A stretch of DNA of 64,000 nucleotides from Zoogloea sp041908905 (GTDB lineage Bacteria > Pseudomonadota > Gammaproteobacteria > Burkholderiales > Rhodocyclaceae), in NCBI RefSeq assembly GCF_041908905.1, contig NZ_JAYREK010000002.1, positions 245,922-309,921 of the forward strand. Direction: 5' to 3'. The notes under the pieces are model-generated. The model searched no databases. It saw nothing but the letters and a program-made list of their open reading frames with translations, and was not told where the DNA came from. Within the stretch, counting starts at the first letter, position 1. Each line of letters starts with the position of its first letter. Shown here one piece after another: positions 44,126 through 53,888 of this stretch. Made by a program: the position numbers and the translations under genes.

Positions 44126-45538
44126 CTAACAGCTTGCCGGCCCGGCGGGCCATCCCTTTCGCACTGCAGCAGGGGGCAGAGGCAAAAAAATCTCGACGCG
44201 GAGCCCGCCACCGGCCCGATTGATCGCGCGGATGTGCCCGCCGTGGGCCTCCACCGCCCGCCGGGCGATGGCCAGCCCGAGCCCGAAACCGCCGCTGGCG
44301 TGGCCGTTGCCGCCCCGGAGGAAGGGCTCGAAGATCGCCTCCAGGTCGGCCTCGGCCACCCCGGGGCCACGGTCGTCCACCCGCAGCCTGAAGCCGCCCT
44401 CGCCCGTCGTGGCCTGCACCTCCACATCGCCGCCGTCGGGCGTGAACTTGAGCGCGTTGCGGATCACGTTGTCGAAGGCCCGCTGGATCTGCTCGACCCG
44501 CACCAGGGCGCGGGCCTCGCCCTGGCCGTCGAAATGCAGGCGGCGGCCCAGGCTCTCGGCCTCGAAGCCGGCATCGTCGGCGATAGCCACGGCCAGCTCC
44601 ATCAGGTCCACCGGCTCCTCGTGCAGGTCGCGGCTGCCGGCCTCCAGGCGGGCCAGGGTGAGCAGCTGGCCGACGAGCTCGTCCACCCGGCCGGTCTCAC
44701 GCTCGATGCGCTCGATGCTGGCCTCGAGGCGCGACGGGTCCTGGCGCATCAGGCCGATCGCCGCCTGCAGGCGGGCCAGCGGCGAGCGCAGCTCGTGGGA
44801 GACGTCGTGGAGCAGACGCCGCTGGGCGCCGATGAGCTTCTGCAGCTGCTGGGCCATGCGGTCGAAATCACCCCCCAGGTCGGCGATCTCGTCGCGGCGG
44901 GCGCCCATCAGCGGGCGGACGCGGGTTTCCAGCTTGCCCTCGGCCACCGCCCCGAAGGCCCAGCGCAGGTGGCGGATCGGTTTGGACAGGTACCAGGCCA
45001 GCAGGGCGCTGAAGACCACGCTCGCCACCAGCCCCGCCGTCACCGGCACCCACAGGCCCGGCGGCTCCGGCGGGTGGCGCGGGCCGAAGCCGCGCCCATC
45101 GCGCCCCACCGCATCGGCCGGAATGAACAGCAGGTAGGCCTGCCCGTCCGCCGTGGCCACCTCGCGGGCCGGGCGGCGCGGCTCGGCGGAGCGGGCCCGC
45201 TGGCGCGCATCGGCGACGACCGCCGCCGACACCTCGCGGCCGAGCAGCTCACGGCCGGCCCCGTCAACCACGTAGAGCAACGGCAGGCGCTCCCGCGGCC
45301 AGTCGGCGAGCCAGGCCCGCAGCGCCGCCACGCCGCCATGGCCGAGCACCGCGGCGGCGGCCGAGACCGCCATCGCCGCCCGCGGCCCGCCCGCCAGCGC
45401 CGAATCCCGCTCGGCCTCGATACGGCTGCGCTCGCCCTGCTGGTGCCACCACACGGCGCTGCCGACTGTCGCGCCGGCCAGGAGCAGCGCCAGCCAGAAG
45501 GCGAAGAAGAACTTCCAGAACAGCCGCCCCAGCCTCAT
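44126..45538 (-). CDS. cpxA: CpxA-like membrane sensor histidine kinase
   Basis: 470 residues. Two membrane helices (about 10-30 and 163-183) flank a periplasmic domain of about 130 residues. A HAMP domain (about 184-240) precedes HisKA with H248 in HDVSHELRSPLARL, and HATPase motifs FDNVIRNALKFTP, DDRGPGV and GGFGLGLAIARR are present. Domain plan and sequence style match CpxA, the envelope-stress kinase that is also a phosphatase. It lies 25 bp downstream of the CpxR-like regulator. The gene starts a few bases upstream of the SRP RNA on the same strand, so read-through is possible. Confidence 0.9.
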   Translation of the reverse strand: MRLGRLFWKFFFAFWLALLLAGATVGSAVWWHQQGERSRIEAERDSALAGGPRAAMAVSAAAAVLGHGGVAALRAWLADWPRERLPLLYVVDGAGRELLGREVSAAVVADARQRARSAEPRRPAREVATADGQAYLLFIPADAVGRDGRGFGPRHPPEPPGLWVPVTAGLVASVVFSALLAWYLSKPIRHLRWAFGAVAEGKLETRVRPLMGARRDEIADLGGDFDRMAQQLQKLIGAQRRLLHDVSHELRSPLARLQAAIGLMRQDPSRLEASIERIERETGRVDELVGQLLTLARLEAGSRDLHEEPVDLMELAVAIADDAGFEAESLGRRLHFDGQGEARALVRVEQIQRAFDNVIRNALKFTPDGGDVEVQATTGEGGFRLRVDDRGPGVAEADLEAIFEPFLRGGNGHASGGFGLGLAIARRAVEAHGGHIRAINRAGGGLRVEIFLPLPPAAVRKGWPAGPASC

Positions 45539-45563
45539 CGCTCCGATCTCCCTCGCCCCGCCC

Positions 45564-46253
45564 TCACTCGCGCACCATCAGGTAGCCCTGCCCGCGCACC
45601 GTCTCGATCCACGAGCGCCCGTCCGGGCGCGCGCCCAGCTTGTGGCGGATGCTCGACAGATGCACGTCGATGCTGCGGTCGAAGCGGGCCAGCGGCCGCC
45701 CCAGCCCCTGCTCGGAGAGCTCCGGCTTGCCGACCACCCGGCCAGCGTTGCGGGCGAGGAGCTCGAGCAGGTTGAACTCGGTGCTGGTCAGCGCCAGCGG
45801 CTGCCCCTGCCACTGGGCGCGGCGCATCTGCGGCCACATCACCAGCGCGCCGACGCTCACCGGGCCGTTGGCGGCCTCGGCGCCGGCGGGCTCGCCGCTG
45901 CGGCGCAGGATCGCCCGCAGCCGGGCCACCAGCTCGCGCGGGGTGCACGGCTTGGGCACGTAGTCGTCGGCGCCCAGTTCGAGGCCGACGATGCGATCCA
46001 CGTCGTCGCCCCGGGCGGTCAACATCAGCACCGGCACCTGGCTGTGGGCACGGATGCGGCGCAGGGCCTCGATGCCGTTGAGGCGCGGCATCATCACGTC
46101 GAGCACGACAATGGCGTACTGCCCCGACAGCGCCGCCGCGACGCCCGCCTCGCCATCGTGGCGAACCTCCACCAGGAAGCCCTCGCTCCCGATGTACTCC
46201 TGCAGCATGACCGCCAGCTCGACGTCGTCGTCCACCAGCAAAACTTTGTTCAT
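45564..46253 (-). CDS. cpxR: CpxR-like response regulator (OmpR family)
   Basis: 229 residues. Receiver MNKVLLVDDDVELAVML, with D52 in VVLDVMMPRLNGIEALR and LTARGDDVDRIVGLELGADDYVPKP, is close to E. coli CpxR. The winged-helix output domain has LALTSTEFNLLELLARNAG, RSIDVHLSSIRHKLG and GQGYLMV. The ATG at 46253 gives the family N-terminus. A perfect CpxR-type box lies 62 bp upstream, between this gene and the divergent spy/cpxP-like gene, implying control of both directions. Confidence 0.92.
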   Translation of the reverse strand: MNKVLLVDDDVELAVMLQEYIGSEGFLVEVRHDGEAGVAAALSGQYAIVVLDVMMPRLNGIEALRRIRAHSQVPVLMLTARGDDVDRIVGLELGADDYVPKPCTPRELVARLRAILRRSGEPAGAEAANGPVSVGALVMWPQMRRAQWQGQPLALTSTEFNLLELLARNAGRVVGKPELSEQGLGRPLARFDRSIDVHLSSIRHKLGARPDGRSWIETVRGQGYLMVRE

Positions 46254-46315
46254 CGCGCCCCCGACCGACCCCAATGGGCCGATGATACGGGCCGGGCCCC
46301 CGCCGACACGACACC

Positions 46316-46330
46316 TTTACGCCGTTTTAC
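46316..46330. promoter_or_regulatory. CpxR-type binding site
   Basis: TTTAC-N5-TTTAC is the exact reverse complement of the E. coli CpxR consensus GTAAA-N5-GTAAA. It lies in the intergenic region between cpxR and the divergent Spy/CpxP-like gene. Matching regulator, site and classical target all occur together. Confidence 0.75.
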
Positions 46331-46436
46331 GCAGCGCCAACGGCCCTTAACCCCTCGATCGGAGATGCTTCGGCCATCAGCAAGGCCAGAACCCACCGGC
46401 CCCTGACCCGAGACAACCCAGATCAAGGAGAAACCC

Positions 46437-46982
46437 ATGAAAATCCGGACAATCATTATCGTCGGCCTGCTCGCCGCCGGCAGCATCGCCGCCACGGCGC
46501 CGGCCATCGCCCACGGCCCGGGCGGCGACTTTGGCGGCGGCCGCTGCGGCCACCACCCCGCCGGCGCGATGCTTGCGGGTGACATGAGCCCCTTTGGCAG
46601 CCGGATGCATCCGCCCCCCGTCCTGCGGGAACTCAATCTGAGTGACGCGCAGCATGACAAGATCTTCAAGATCATGCACGATCTCGCCCCTGCGCTGCGC
46701 GAGAAGGCCAAGGAGGCCAGCAAGGCACACTACGAATTGCAGACCCTCGTGTTCTCGGATAAATATGACGAAGCGCGAGTGCGCACCCTGAGCGAAACCA
46801 GCGCCCAGGCGATGGCAGCCATGGTCCAGATGCGCGCAGCCAGCCTCGACCAGATCTACCAGACCCTGACCCCGGACCAGCGCAAGAAGGCCGATGAGTT
46901 CAAGAACCGCCTCGACAACCAGACGCCCCGCCGGCCCATGCCGGCGCCAGGCGACGAGCGCCCCGCGCCGCGCCGTCCCTGA
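46437..46982 (+). CDS. Spy/CpxP family periplasmic protein
   Basis: 181 residues. The signal peptide (IIIVGLLAAGSIAATAPAIA) is followed by a Gly/His-rich segment, then helices with two LTxxQ-like motifs: LNLSDAQ (about 67-73) and LTPDQ (about 143-147). Family members are periplasmic chaperones or feedback inhibitors of the Cpx system. The His/Cys stretch GGGRCGHHPAG could bind metal. An AAGGAG site precedes the ATG. Divergent from cpxRA with the CpxR-type box between, so it is the expected Cpx target. Confidence 0.88.
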   Translation: MKIRTIIIVGLLAAGSIAATAPAIAHGPGGDFGGGRCGHHPAGAMLAGDMSPFGSRMHPPPVLRELNLSDAQHDKIFKIMHDLAPALREKAKEASKAHYELQTLVFSDKYDEARVRTLSETSAQAMAAMVQMRAASLDQIYQTLTPDQRKKADEFKNRLDNQTPRRPMPAPGDERPAPRRP

Positions 46983-47119
46983 CGAAGCAGGCTTCATTTG
47001 AACCCCACCCGCCGGAGCGGTCTTGCCGCCCTCCGGCGTTGTGGCGTCTGCGCTCAACGCGTCCCGGTCCGTGTAGTGACGACAACAACAGAACAACAAC
47101 CGCAACTAGAAAGACCGCC

Positions 47120-47581
47120 ATGCGAATCCTCGATGCTGTAGACCGGCAAATCCTTGAAATCCTGCAACAGGACGGCCGCATCACGATGACCGACCTCGCC
47201 GCCCAGGTCGGCCTCTCCGCAACCCCATGCACCGAGCGCGTCCGCCGGCTGGAGCGGGACGGGATCATCTCCGGCTACCACGCCCGGGTGAACCCCCACA
47301 GCCTGGGCCAGAGCATCCTGGTCTTCATCGAGGTCCGCCTCGCCGCCAAGTCGCGGGAGATCCTGCACCGGGTGCGCGACACCTTCCACGAGCTCACCGA
47401 CATCATGGAATGCCACCTGGTGGCGGGTGATTTCGACTACCTCCTCAAGGCCCGCCTGGGCGCCATGAGCGAGTACAACGAGCTGCTGTGCCGCCTCCAT
47501 GCCCTGCTGCCGGCGACCGCCGACTGCCGCAGCTACGTGGTCATGGAAGAGATGAAGGAAAGCCTCTACATCTGCCCCTGA
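47120..47581 (+). CDS. Lrp/AsnC family transcriptional regulator
   Basis: 153 residues. N-terminal helix-turn-helix (LDAVDRQILEILQQDGRITMTDLAAQVGLS ... CTERVRRLERDGII) and C-terminal RAM/AsnC effector domain (ILVFIEVRLAAKS ... CHLVAGDFDYLLKARLGAM). The sequence is close to global Lrp and BkdR-type regulators responding to leucine or branched-chain amino acids. The start at 47120 is chosen because it gives the family N-terminus. It stands alone; its targets cannot be deduced from position. Confidence 0.93.
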   Translation: MRILDAVDRQILEILQQDGRITMTDLAAQVGLSATPCTERVRRLERDGIISGYHARVNPHSLGQSILVFIEVRLAAKSREILHRVRDTFHELTDIMECHLVAGDFDYLLKARLGAMSEYNELLCRLHALLPATADCRSYVVMEEMKESLYICP

Positions 47582-47654
47582 CCTCCTAGCCCTGCCCCCG
47601 GCGCCGGGGGGCGGCCCGCTGGCGGGCAGGCCGCGCCTGGCGTACATTGCCGGC

Positions 47655-48020
47655 ATGAAGGGACAAGGCTTCACGCACCGTTTCGGCTACGCCCGCGCCG
47701 GCATCCTCGCGGCCTTCCGGCGCGAACGCAGCATGCGCACCCACGGGTTTGCCCTGGTGGCGGTGTTCGTGTTTCTGGCGGCCACCGGCGCGCCTCCCCT
47801 GTGGTGGGCCCTGGTGGGCCTCGCGGCGGGGCTGGTGCTGGTGGCCGAGATGCTCAACACCGCCATCGAAACCCTGGCCGACCACCTCCACCCGGGCCAG
47901 CATCCGGAAATCGGCGTGGTCAAGGACGTGGCGGCCGGCGCCGTGCTGGTCGCCAGCTTGGTGGCCGTGCTGGTCGGCCTGGCCTATCTGGCCACCCTGC
48001 TCCCCGGCCTGGCCGCCTGA
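47655..48020 (+). CDS. dgkA: Diacylglycerol kinase
   Basis: 121 residues with three membrane helices. The catalytic signature AEMLNTAIETLADHL, with HPEIGVVKDVAAGAVLVAS after it, identifies the small integral-membrane DgkA, which phosphorylates diacylglycerol arising from membrane-derived oligosaccharide or lipopolysaccharide turnover. A rho-independent terminator follows at 48071-48095. Confidence 0.95.
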   Translation: MKGQGFTHRFGYARAGILAAFRRERSMRTHGFALVAVFVFLAATGAPPLWWALVGLAAGLVLVAEMLNTAIETLADHLHPGQHPEIGVVKDVAAGAVLVASLVAVLVGLAYLATLLPGLAA

Positions 48021-48070
48021 ACCCCGCCGCCCCTGCGGCCGCGTCGCACCGTTGCAAAACCAGCAACAAA

Positions 48071-48095
48071 GAAGCCCCTCACCAGGGCTTTTTTT
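48071..48095 (+). terminator. Rho-independent terminator after dgkA
   Basis: Stem AAGCCC / GGGCTT with a 7-base loop is followed by a run of seven T, 50 bp after the dgkA stop. Confidence 0.8.
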
Positions 48096-48159
48096 GCTCC
48101 AATCCAGGGGCTAAAGTCCATCCCGTGACCAAGGCACCCCTGCCTCCAGGAGCCCCTCC

Positions 48160-48975
48160 ATGAACCGCCACCCTGTCCTCTTCGTCTCCCACGGCGCCCC
48201 CGACGTGCTGCTCAAGCCCGCCGCCACCGTGCGGCTGTGGGAAAACCTGGGCGCCGCACTGCCGCGCCCGCGGGCGATCCTCGTCGTCTCCGCCCACTGG
48301 GCCGCGCGGGCGCCCACCGTGAGCACCACCGGCACCCCCGACACCATCCACGACTTCGGCGGCTTTCCGCCGGCCCTGTATGAGATGGCCTACCCGGCCC
48401 CCGGCGCCCCGGCCCTCGCCGGCCGGGTGCGCGAGCTGCTCGGCACCGCCGGCCTGCCCTGCGCCGAAACGCCCGACCGCGGCCTCGACCACGGCGCGTG
48501 GATTCCGCTGAAGGCCATGTACCCGGCGGCCGACATCCCCGTCGTGCAGCTGGCGATCCAGCCCTTCGCCGGTCCCGACTGGCATCGCCGCCTGGGCGCA
48601 GCGCTGCGCCCGCTGCGGGACGAAGGCGTGCTGATCCTCGCCTCCGGCGCCGTCACCCACAACTTCAACTGGCTCAGCTGGGGGCTCGACGGGCAGCCGG
48701 TGCCCCAGGCGGTGGCCTTCGCCGACTGGCTGGGCAAGGCCCTCGCCCGGGACGACCGCCCGGCCCTCATCGACTACCGCCGCGTCGCCCCCCACGGGGC
48801 CGGCGCCCACCCCACCGAGGAGCACCTGCTGCCCCTGTTTGCCGCCCTGGGCGCCGCCGAGCCCGGCGAAAAGCCCCTGCGCCTGGCCCCCGAATACACC
48901 TACAGCGGCCTCGCCATGGATGCCTATTTATGGCAGGACGCCAGCCCCGCCCCCTTCACGCCCGCACAATCATGA
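48160..48975 (+). CDS. DODA-type extradiol ring-opening dioxygenase (YgiD family)
   Basis: 271 residues. The LigB-superfamily fold has likely metal-binding histidines in FVSHGAPD, SAHWAARAP, IHDFGGFP, LDHGAWIPL and SGAVTHNF. This group includes plant and bacterial 4,5-DOPA dioxygenases and E. coli YgiD; the physiological substrate in bacteria is mostly unknown. The stop overlaps the start of the cytochrome b561 gene by 4 bp (ATGA), so the two are produced together. Confidence 0.9.
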   Translation: MNRHPVLFVSHGAPDVLLKPAATVRLWENLGAALPRPRAILVVSAHWAARAPTVSTTGTPDTIHDFGGFPPALYEMAYPAPGAPALAGRVRELLGTAGLPCAETPDRGLDHGAWIPLKAMYPAADIPVVQLAIQPFAGPDWHRRLGAALRPLRDEGVLILASGAVTHNFNWLSWGLDGQPVPQAVAFADWLGKALARDDRPALIDYRRVAPHGAGAHPTEEHLLPLFAALGAAEPGEKPLRLAPEYTYSGLAMDAYLWQDASPAPFTPAQS

Positions 48976-49511
48976 ACACTCCACCCCAACGCTACACCGG
49001 CCCCGCGATCGCGGCCCACTGGATCATCGCCCTCCTGATCATCGCCGCCTGGCCGCTGGGCGTTTACATGCACGAGCTGCCGCTGTCGCCCGAGAAGCTC
49101 AAGCTCTACGCGTACCACAAGTGGATAGGTGTCACCGTTTTGCTGCTCTTCGTGCCGCGCATCCTGTGGCGCGTCACCCACCGCCCGCCGGCCCCGCTGC
49201 CGATGCCCGCCTGGCAGCACAAGGTTGCCGAAGGCACCCACCACCTGCTCTACCTGCTGATGGTGCTGGTGCCCCTGTCGGGCTGGCTGATGAGCTCCGC
49301 GAAGGGTTTCCAGACGGTCTATTTCGGCGTGCTGCCGCTGCCCGACCTGGTCGGCAAGAACCCGGAGCTGGGCGACCTGCTCAAGGAAACCCACGAAGCC
49401 CTCAATTTCGCGCTGCTCCTGCTGGTCGGCCTGCACGTGGCCGGCGCCCTCAAGCACCACCTCATCGACCGGGATTCCACCCTGCGCCGGATGCTGCCCT
49501 TCGGCCGCTGA
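48972..49511 (+). CDS. Cytochrome b561 family membrane protein
   Basis: 179 residues with four membrane helices. Haem-ligand histidines can be placed in IAAHWIIALL, YHKWIGVTVLLL, THHLLYLLMVLVPLSGW and LLVGLHVAGALKHH. This is the bacterial CybB/YodB-type di-haem b561 that oxidises quinol or shuttles electrons across the inner membrane. Coupled to the upstream dioxygenase gene by a 4-bp overlap, and convergent with the L,D-transpeptidase gene (2 bp between stops). Confidence 0.93.
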   Translation: MNTPPQRYTGPAIAAHWIIALLIIAAWPLGVYMHELPLSPEKLKLYAYHKWIGVTVLLLFVPRILWRVTHRPPAPLPMPAWQHKVAEGTHHLLYLLMVLVPLSGWLMSSAKGFQTVYFGVLPLPDLVGKNPELGDLLKETHEALNFALLLLVGLHVAGALKHHLIDRDSTLRRMLPFGR

Positions 49512-49513
49512 GG

Positions 49514-51115
49514 CTATTGCAGCCCCGGGCGGGGCGCCCCGCGCAGGGCCTCGTCGAGGGAGGCGTCATGGCCGTAGATGTCCGGGTAGAACATCACCCG
49601 CCCGTCCGGCGCCACCACCACCGTGTTGTAGGCGATCACCACCCGCAGCGGCTCGCGCAGGCGCAGGGTGCTGGAGCTGCCCCGCTCCATCGCCTCGCGG
49701 ATGCGGATCTCGTCCCAGCCGGGCATCCCCTCCAGCACGAACTCTGCCAGCGCGACGGGCGCCTCGACACGGATGCAGCCGTGGCTGAAATCCCGCCGCG
49801 GCCGGGCGAACAGCCCCGTCGAGGGCGTGTGGTGCAGATAGATGGCCTCGTCATTGGGAAACACGAACTTGATGTCGCCCAGCGCGTTGGCCGGCCCCGG
49901 GCGCTGGCGGATGCGCATCCGGCCGCGCAGCACCGCGTCGAGGCTCTCCGGCGTCAGGGCCGTGTGGGCGCGCCCCTCGCCGTCGACGAACTCGAAGCCC
50001 TGGCTCGCAAAGTAGCCGGGGCTGCGCCGCAGCTTTGGCACCAGCTCGGCCTGGGCGATCGAGGGCGGCACGTTCCAGTAGGGGCTGAACTCGATGAAGC
50101 GCATGTCCTCGGCGATCAGCGGCGTCCGGGTGTCCAGCGCCTTGCCGACGATCACCCGCATCTGCAGCCGCGGCTCCGCCACGCCGTCGTGCAGCGCATA
50201 GCCGCGCAGCATGAACTCCGGCACATTCACGACGATCGTCCGCGGCCCGCGGAGCCGCGGCGTCCACCGCAGGCGTTCCAGGCCGAGCACGATCTGGCGC
50301 ACCCGCTGCGCCGGCGACACCTCGAGCCGGGCCAGCGTCTCCCGGCCGATCACCCCGTCGGCGACCAGGCCGTGGCGGGCCTGGAAGGCGCGCACCCCCG
50401 CCACCAGCTCACCCTCGTAGCGGCTGGCGAGGCGGGCCGTCGCCGGCAGGTCGCCCAGGGCCACCAGGCGCCGGGCCAGATCGCCGACGCCGGCCCAGGC
50501 CCGGCCGGGCTCCAGCTTGCGCCCCGGCAAGGGCGGCAGCGGCGTGTCCCACAACCCTCCGCGCAGAGGGTCGTCGGCCAGCTCCCGGTACTGCCCGAGG
50601 GCCCGCCGCAGGCCGGGGTAATCCACCTGGGCCGGCGTGGCCAGGCTCACCGCGGCGGCCAGATCCCCGTCCGCCAGCGCCGCCCGCAGCACCTCCGCCG
50701 CCACGAAGCCGTTGTCGCGCTCCACGCGCTGACGGGCCTGTCGCTCGCTCACGTCGGCCCGACCGGCATGCAGGTCGGCCAGATAACGCTCCATCGCCCG
50801 GCTCAGGGCGCCATCCAGGGCCTGCCGGCCGTCGGCATCGAGGGCCCCGGCCTCCGCCGCGGCGAGCCGACGCTCCAGCCCGTCGGCCCCGTAATCGCCG
50901 GGCGCCAGGCCATCGGCCGCGGCCCCGAGGAGAAGGGTCACCGCCTGCCGGGCCACACCGCCCGGGCGCCCGTCGACAAACCACGCCAGCCCCTCGTCCT
51001 GGGCACCGACCGCGCCGGTCAGCCCCCAGCACAGACAGGCCAGCACCAGCTGGCCGGCACACATCCCCCAGCGCCGCAGCCCGGGAATGCCCTCGCAAAA
51101 ACGCCCCATCCGCAC
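49514..51115 (-). CDS. L,D-transpeptidase (YcbB/LdtD type)
   Basis: About 533 residues. A signal/anchor (GQLVLACLCWGLTGAVGA) precedes an N-terminal scaffold domain, then a peptidoglycan-binding domain around YEGELVAGVRAFQARHGLVADGVIG. The YkuD catalytic domain follows, with HHTPS and the active-site SHGCIRVE. Length and order match LdtD, which forms 3-3 cross-links. GTG at 51115 is proposed because GAGGAGG lies 8 bases before it; ATG at 51136 and at 51109 are alternatives. Confidence 0.92.
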   Translation of the reverse strand: MRMGRFCEGIPGLRRWGMCAGQLVLACLCWGLTGAVGAQDEGLAWFVDGRPGGVARQAVTLLLGAAADGLAPGDYGADGLERRLAAAEAGALDADGRQALDGALSRAMERYLADLHAGRADVSERQARQRVERDNGFVAAEVLRAALADGDLAAAVSLATPAQVDYPGLRRALGQYRELADDPLRGGLWDTPLPPLPGRKLEPGRAWAGVGDLARRLVALGDLPATARLASRYEGELVAGVRAFQARHGLVADGVIGRETLARLEVSPAQRVRQIVLGLERLRWTPRLRGPRTIVVNVPEFMLRGYALHDGVAEPRLQMRVIVGKALDTRTPLIAEDMRFIEFSPYWNVPPSIAQAELVPKLRRSPGYFASQGFEFVDGEGRAHTALTPESLDAVLRGRMRIRQRPGPANALGDIKFVFPNDEAIYLHHTPSTGLFARPRRDFSHGCIRVEAPVALAEFVLEGMPGWDEIRIREAMERGSSSTLRLREPLRVVIAYNTVVVAPDGRVMFYPDIYGHDASLDEALRGAPRPGLQ

Positions 51116-51649
51116 GATCAGCGCCTCCTCAGCCATGAAGGTCACCACGACAAAACACCTGGCACATGGATTTTTCTGATATCCAGGCGCGGACCGGGAA
51201 AAACACCGACACCCGTTTGTCGCTTTTTTACACACAACTTTCGATAACGGACGCCACCCCAGCATTGTCGGCACTTTTTCTCACAGGCACCAAAATTGCT
51301 GACTACCCGCTTCAAGACCCACGCCACGCCTGCGTCACGATCCCAATCCGTCCGAAGAAGTGCCGTCCTGAGCTCCGTTTAGGGCGAAGAACGCGTCAAC
51401 GCCTGCACGCCCGACACCGATATGCGCCAAGCGTCTCACCTCTGCCCGGCGGCGGCTACGTGGTGGTGTGGGCCTCCCGCGAGCAGGACGGCTGCAGCTA
51501 CGGGGTCTTCCTGCAGCGCGTGGCGGCGCCTCGGCGACGTCGTCAACCACCTTCGCCCCGGGACGCCCGGGGAAGCAAAGGCGGTCGACGGCCGCCCCCA
51601 CGCTCACTAAACTGCCAGCTTACCTCCCTCAACCCTTTGCGAGAGAACC
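51116..51649. other. 534-bp intergenic region between the L,D-transpeptidase and frmA genes
   Basis: Less GC-rich in its first 200 bp than the surrounding genes, with T-rich patches (51225-51285), so the transpeptidase promoter probably lies there. No intact gene was found on either strand. The second half contains the decayed fragment at 51421-51522. No frmR-type repressor gene or clear palindromic operator is visible ahead of frmA. Confidence 0.6.
51421..51522 (+). pseudogene. Remnant of a large repeat-containing surface/secreted protein
   Basis: A short stretch of frame reads PLPGGGYVVVWASREQDG and then CSYGVFLQR. This matches the recurring unit (L-x-DGGYVVxW-x-S-x-x-QDGxGxGVxxQR) of very long RTX/VCBS-type adhesins and calcium-binding secreted proteins. 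There is no start codon context, no second repeat and the frame degenerates on both sides. The fragment is about 34 codons, consistent with a nearly fully deleted gene. Confidence 0.55.
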
Positions 51650-52768
<1,119 letters not shown>

Positions 52769-52889
52769 CCGGGCCTTAAACCCGCCCCTCCCGGGCCCGG
52801 CCCCGCGCTACCGGACGGCCCCGCCGCCTCCCGGCAGCCGGGCGACCGGCCCGGACCCGCAGCATCGCCCCACCCTGCAGGCCACCACC

Positions 52890-53732
52890 ATGACCCTCAC
52901 CCTCGTCTCCGAAAACCGCAGCTTCGGCGGCTGGCACCGCCGCTACCGCCACACCTCGCGCAGCCTCGGCTGCGAGATGGTGTTCGCCGTGTATCTGCCG
53001 CCCCAGGCCGAGGCCGGCCCGGTGCCGGTGCTGTACTGGCTGTCGGGCCTCACCTGCACCGACGAGAACTTCATGCAGAAGGCCGGCGCCCAGCGCACCG
53101 CCGCCGAACTCGGCATCGCCATCGTCGCCCCCGACACCAGCCCGCGGGGCCCCGCCGTGCCCGGCGATCCCGACGGCGCGTGGGACTTCGGCCACGGCGC
53201 GGGTTTCTACGTGGATGCCACCCAGGCCCCGTGGAGCACCCACTACCGCATGCACGACTACGTGGTGAATGAGCTGCCGGCCCTCGTCGAAGGCGCCCTG
53301 CCCCTCCTCCCGCGGCGGGGCATCAGCGGCCACTCGATGGGCGGCCACGGCGCGCTGGTGTGCGCCCTGCGCAACCCGGGCCGCTACGTGTCGGTGTCCG
53401 CCTTCGCCCCCATCGTCCATCCCATCGACTGCCCCTGGGGCCAGAAGGCCTTCTCCCGCTACCTGGGCGACGACCGCGACGCCTGGCTTGCCTGGGACGC
53501 CTGCGAGCTGATCGCCACCGCCCCCGAACGCCTGCCCCTGCTGGTGGACCAGGGCGAAGCCGACGGCTTCCTCGCCGACCAGCTCCGCCCCGAAGCCCTC
53601 GAAGCCGCCTGCCGCGCCGCCGGGCACCCCCTGCAACTGCACCGCCGGCCGGGCTACGACCACAGCTACTACTTCATCGCCAGCTTCATCGAAGCCCACC
53701 TGCGTCACCACGCGGCGGCCCTGCGCCCTTGA
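52890..53732 (+). CDS. fghA: S-formylglutathione hydrolase
   Basis: 280 residues. Esterase D family with nucleophile serine in GISGHSMGGHGAL, YWLSGLTCTDENFMQKAG oxyanion region, and the catalytic Asp and His near DQGEADGFLADQL and GYDHSYYFIASF. It hydrolyses S-formylglutathione to formate and glutathione, completing formaldehyde detoxification with frmA. The upstream 120 bp is GC-rich with no strong promoter. Confidence 0.96.
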   Translation: MTLTLVSENRSFGGWHRRYRHTSRSLGCEMVFAVYLPPQAEAGPVPVLYWLSGLTCTDENFMQKAGAQRTAAELGIAIVAPDTSPRGPAVPGDPDGAWDFGHGAGFYVDATQAPWSTHYRMHDYVVNELPALVEGALPLLPRRGISGHSMGGHGALVCALRNPGRYVSVSAFAPIVHPIDCPWGQKAFSRYLGDDRDAWLAWDACELIATAPERLPLLVDQGEADGFLADQLRPEALEAACRAAGHPLQLHRRPGYDHSYYFIASFIEAHLRHHAAALRP

Positions 53733-53855
53733 GCCAGCCCCTATAAGCATGGCCCCCTGAGCCTGCCTCCGCCCGGCCTCGTTCAGTCGGGCCCCGCCCC
53801 GCCGCCTCCCCGTGCGGCGCGGGGAGCCAAAATGAACCTTGAGATTTTCAGTCGG

Positions 53856-53871
53856 CTGTATATGATTACAG
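53856..53871. promoter_or_regulatory. LexA-type SOS box
   Basis: CTGTATATGATTACAG fits the CTGT-N8-ACAG consensus of beta/gamma-proteobacterial LexA boxes, with an AT-rich centre standing out in GC-rich DNA. It lies 17 bp before the leader ORF and 106 bp before the helicase gene, a position suited to repression. Confidence 0.7.
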
Positions 53872-53888
53872 TCAACAAGGATCTCATC

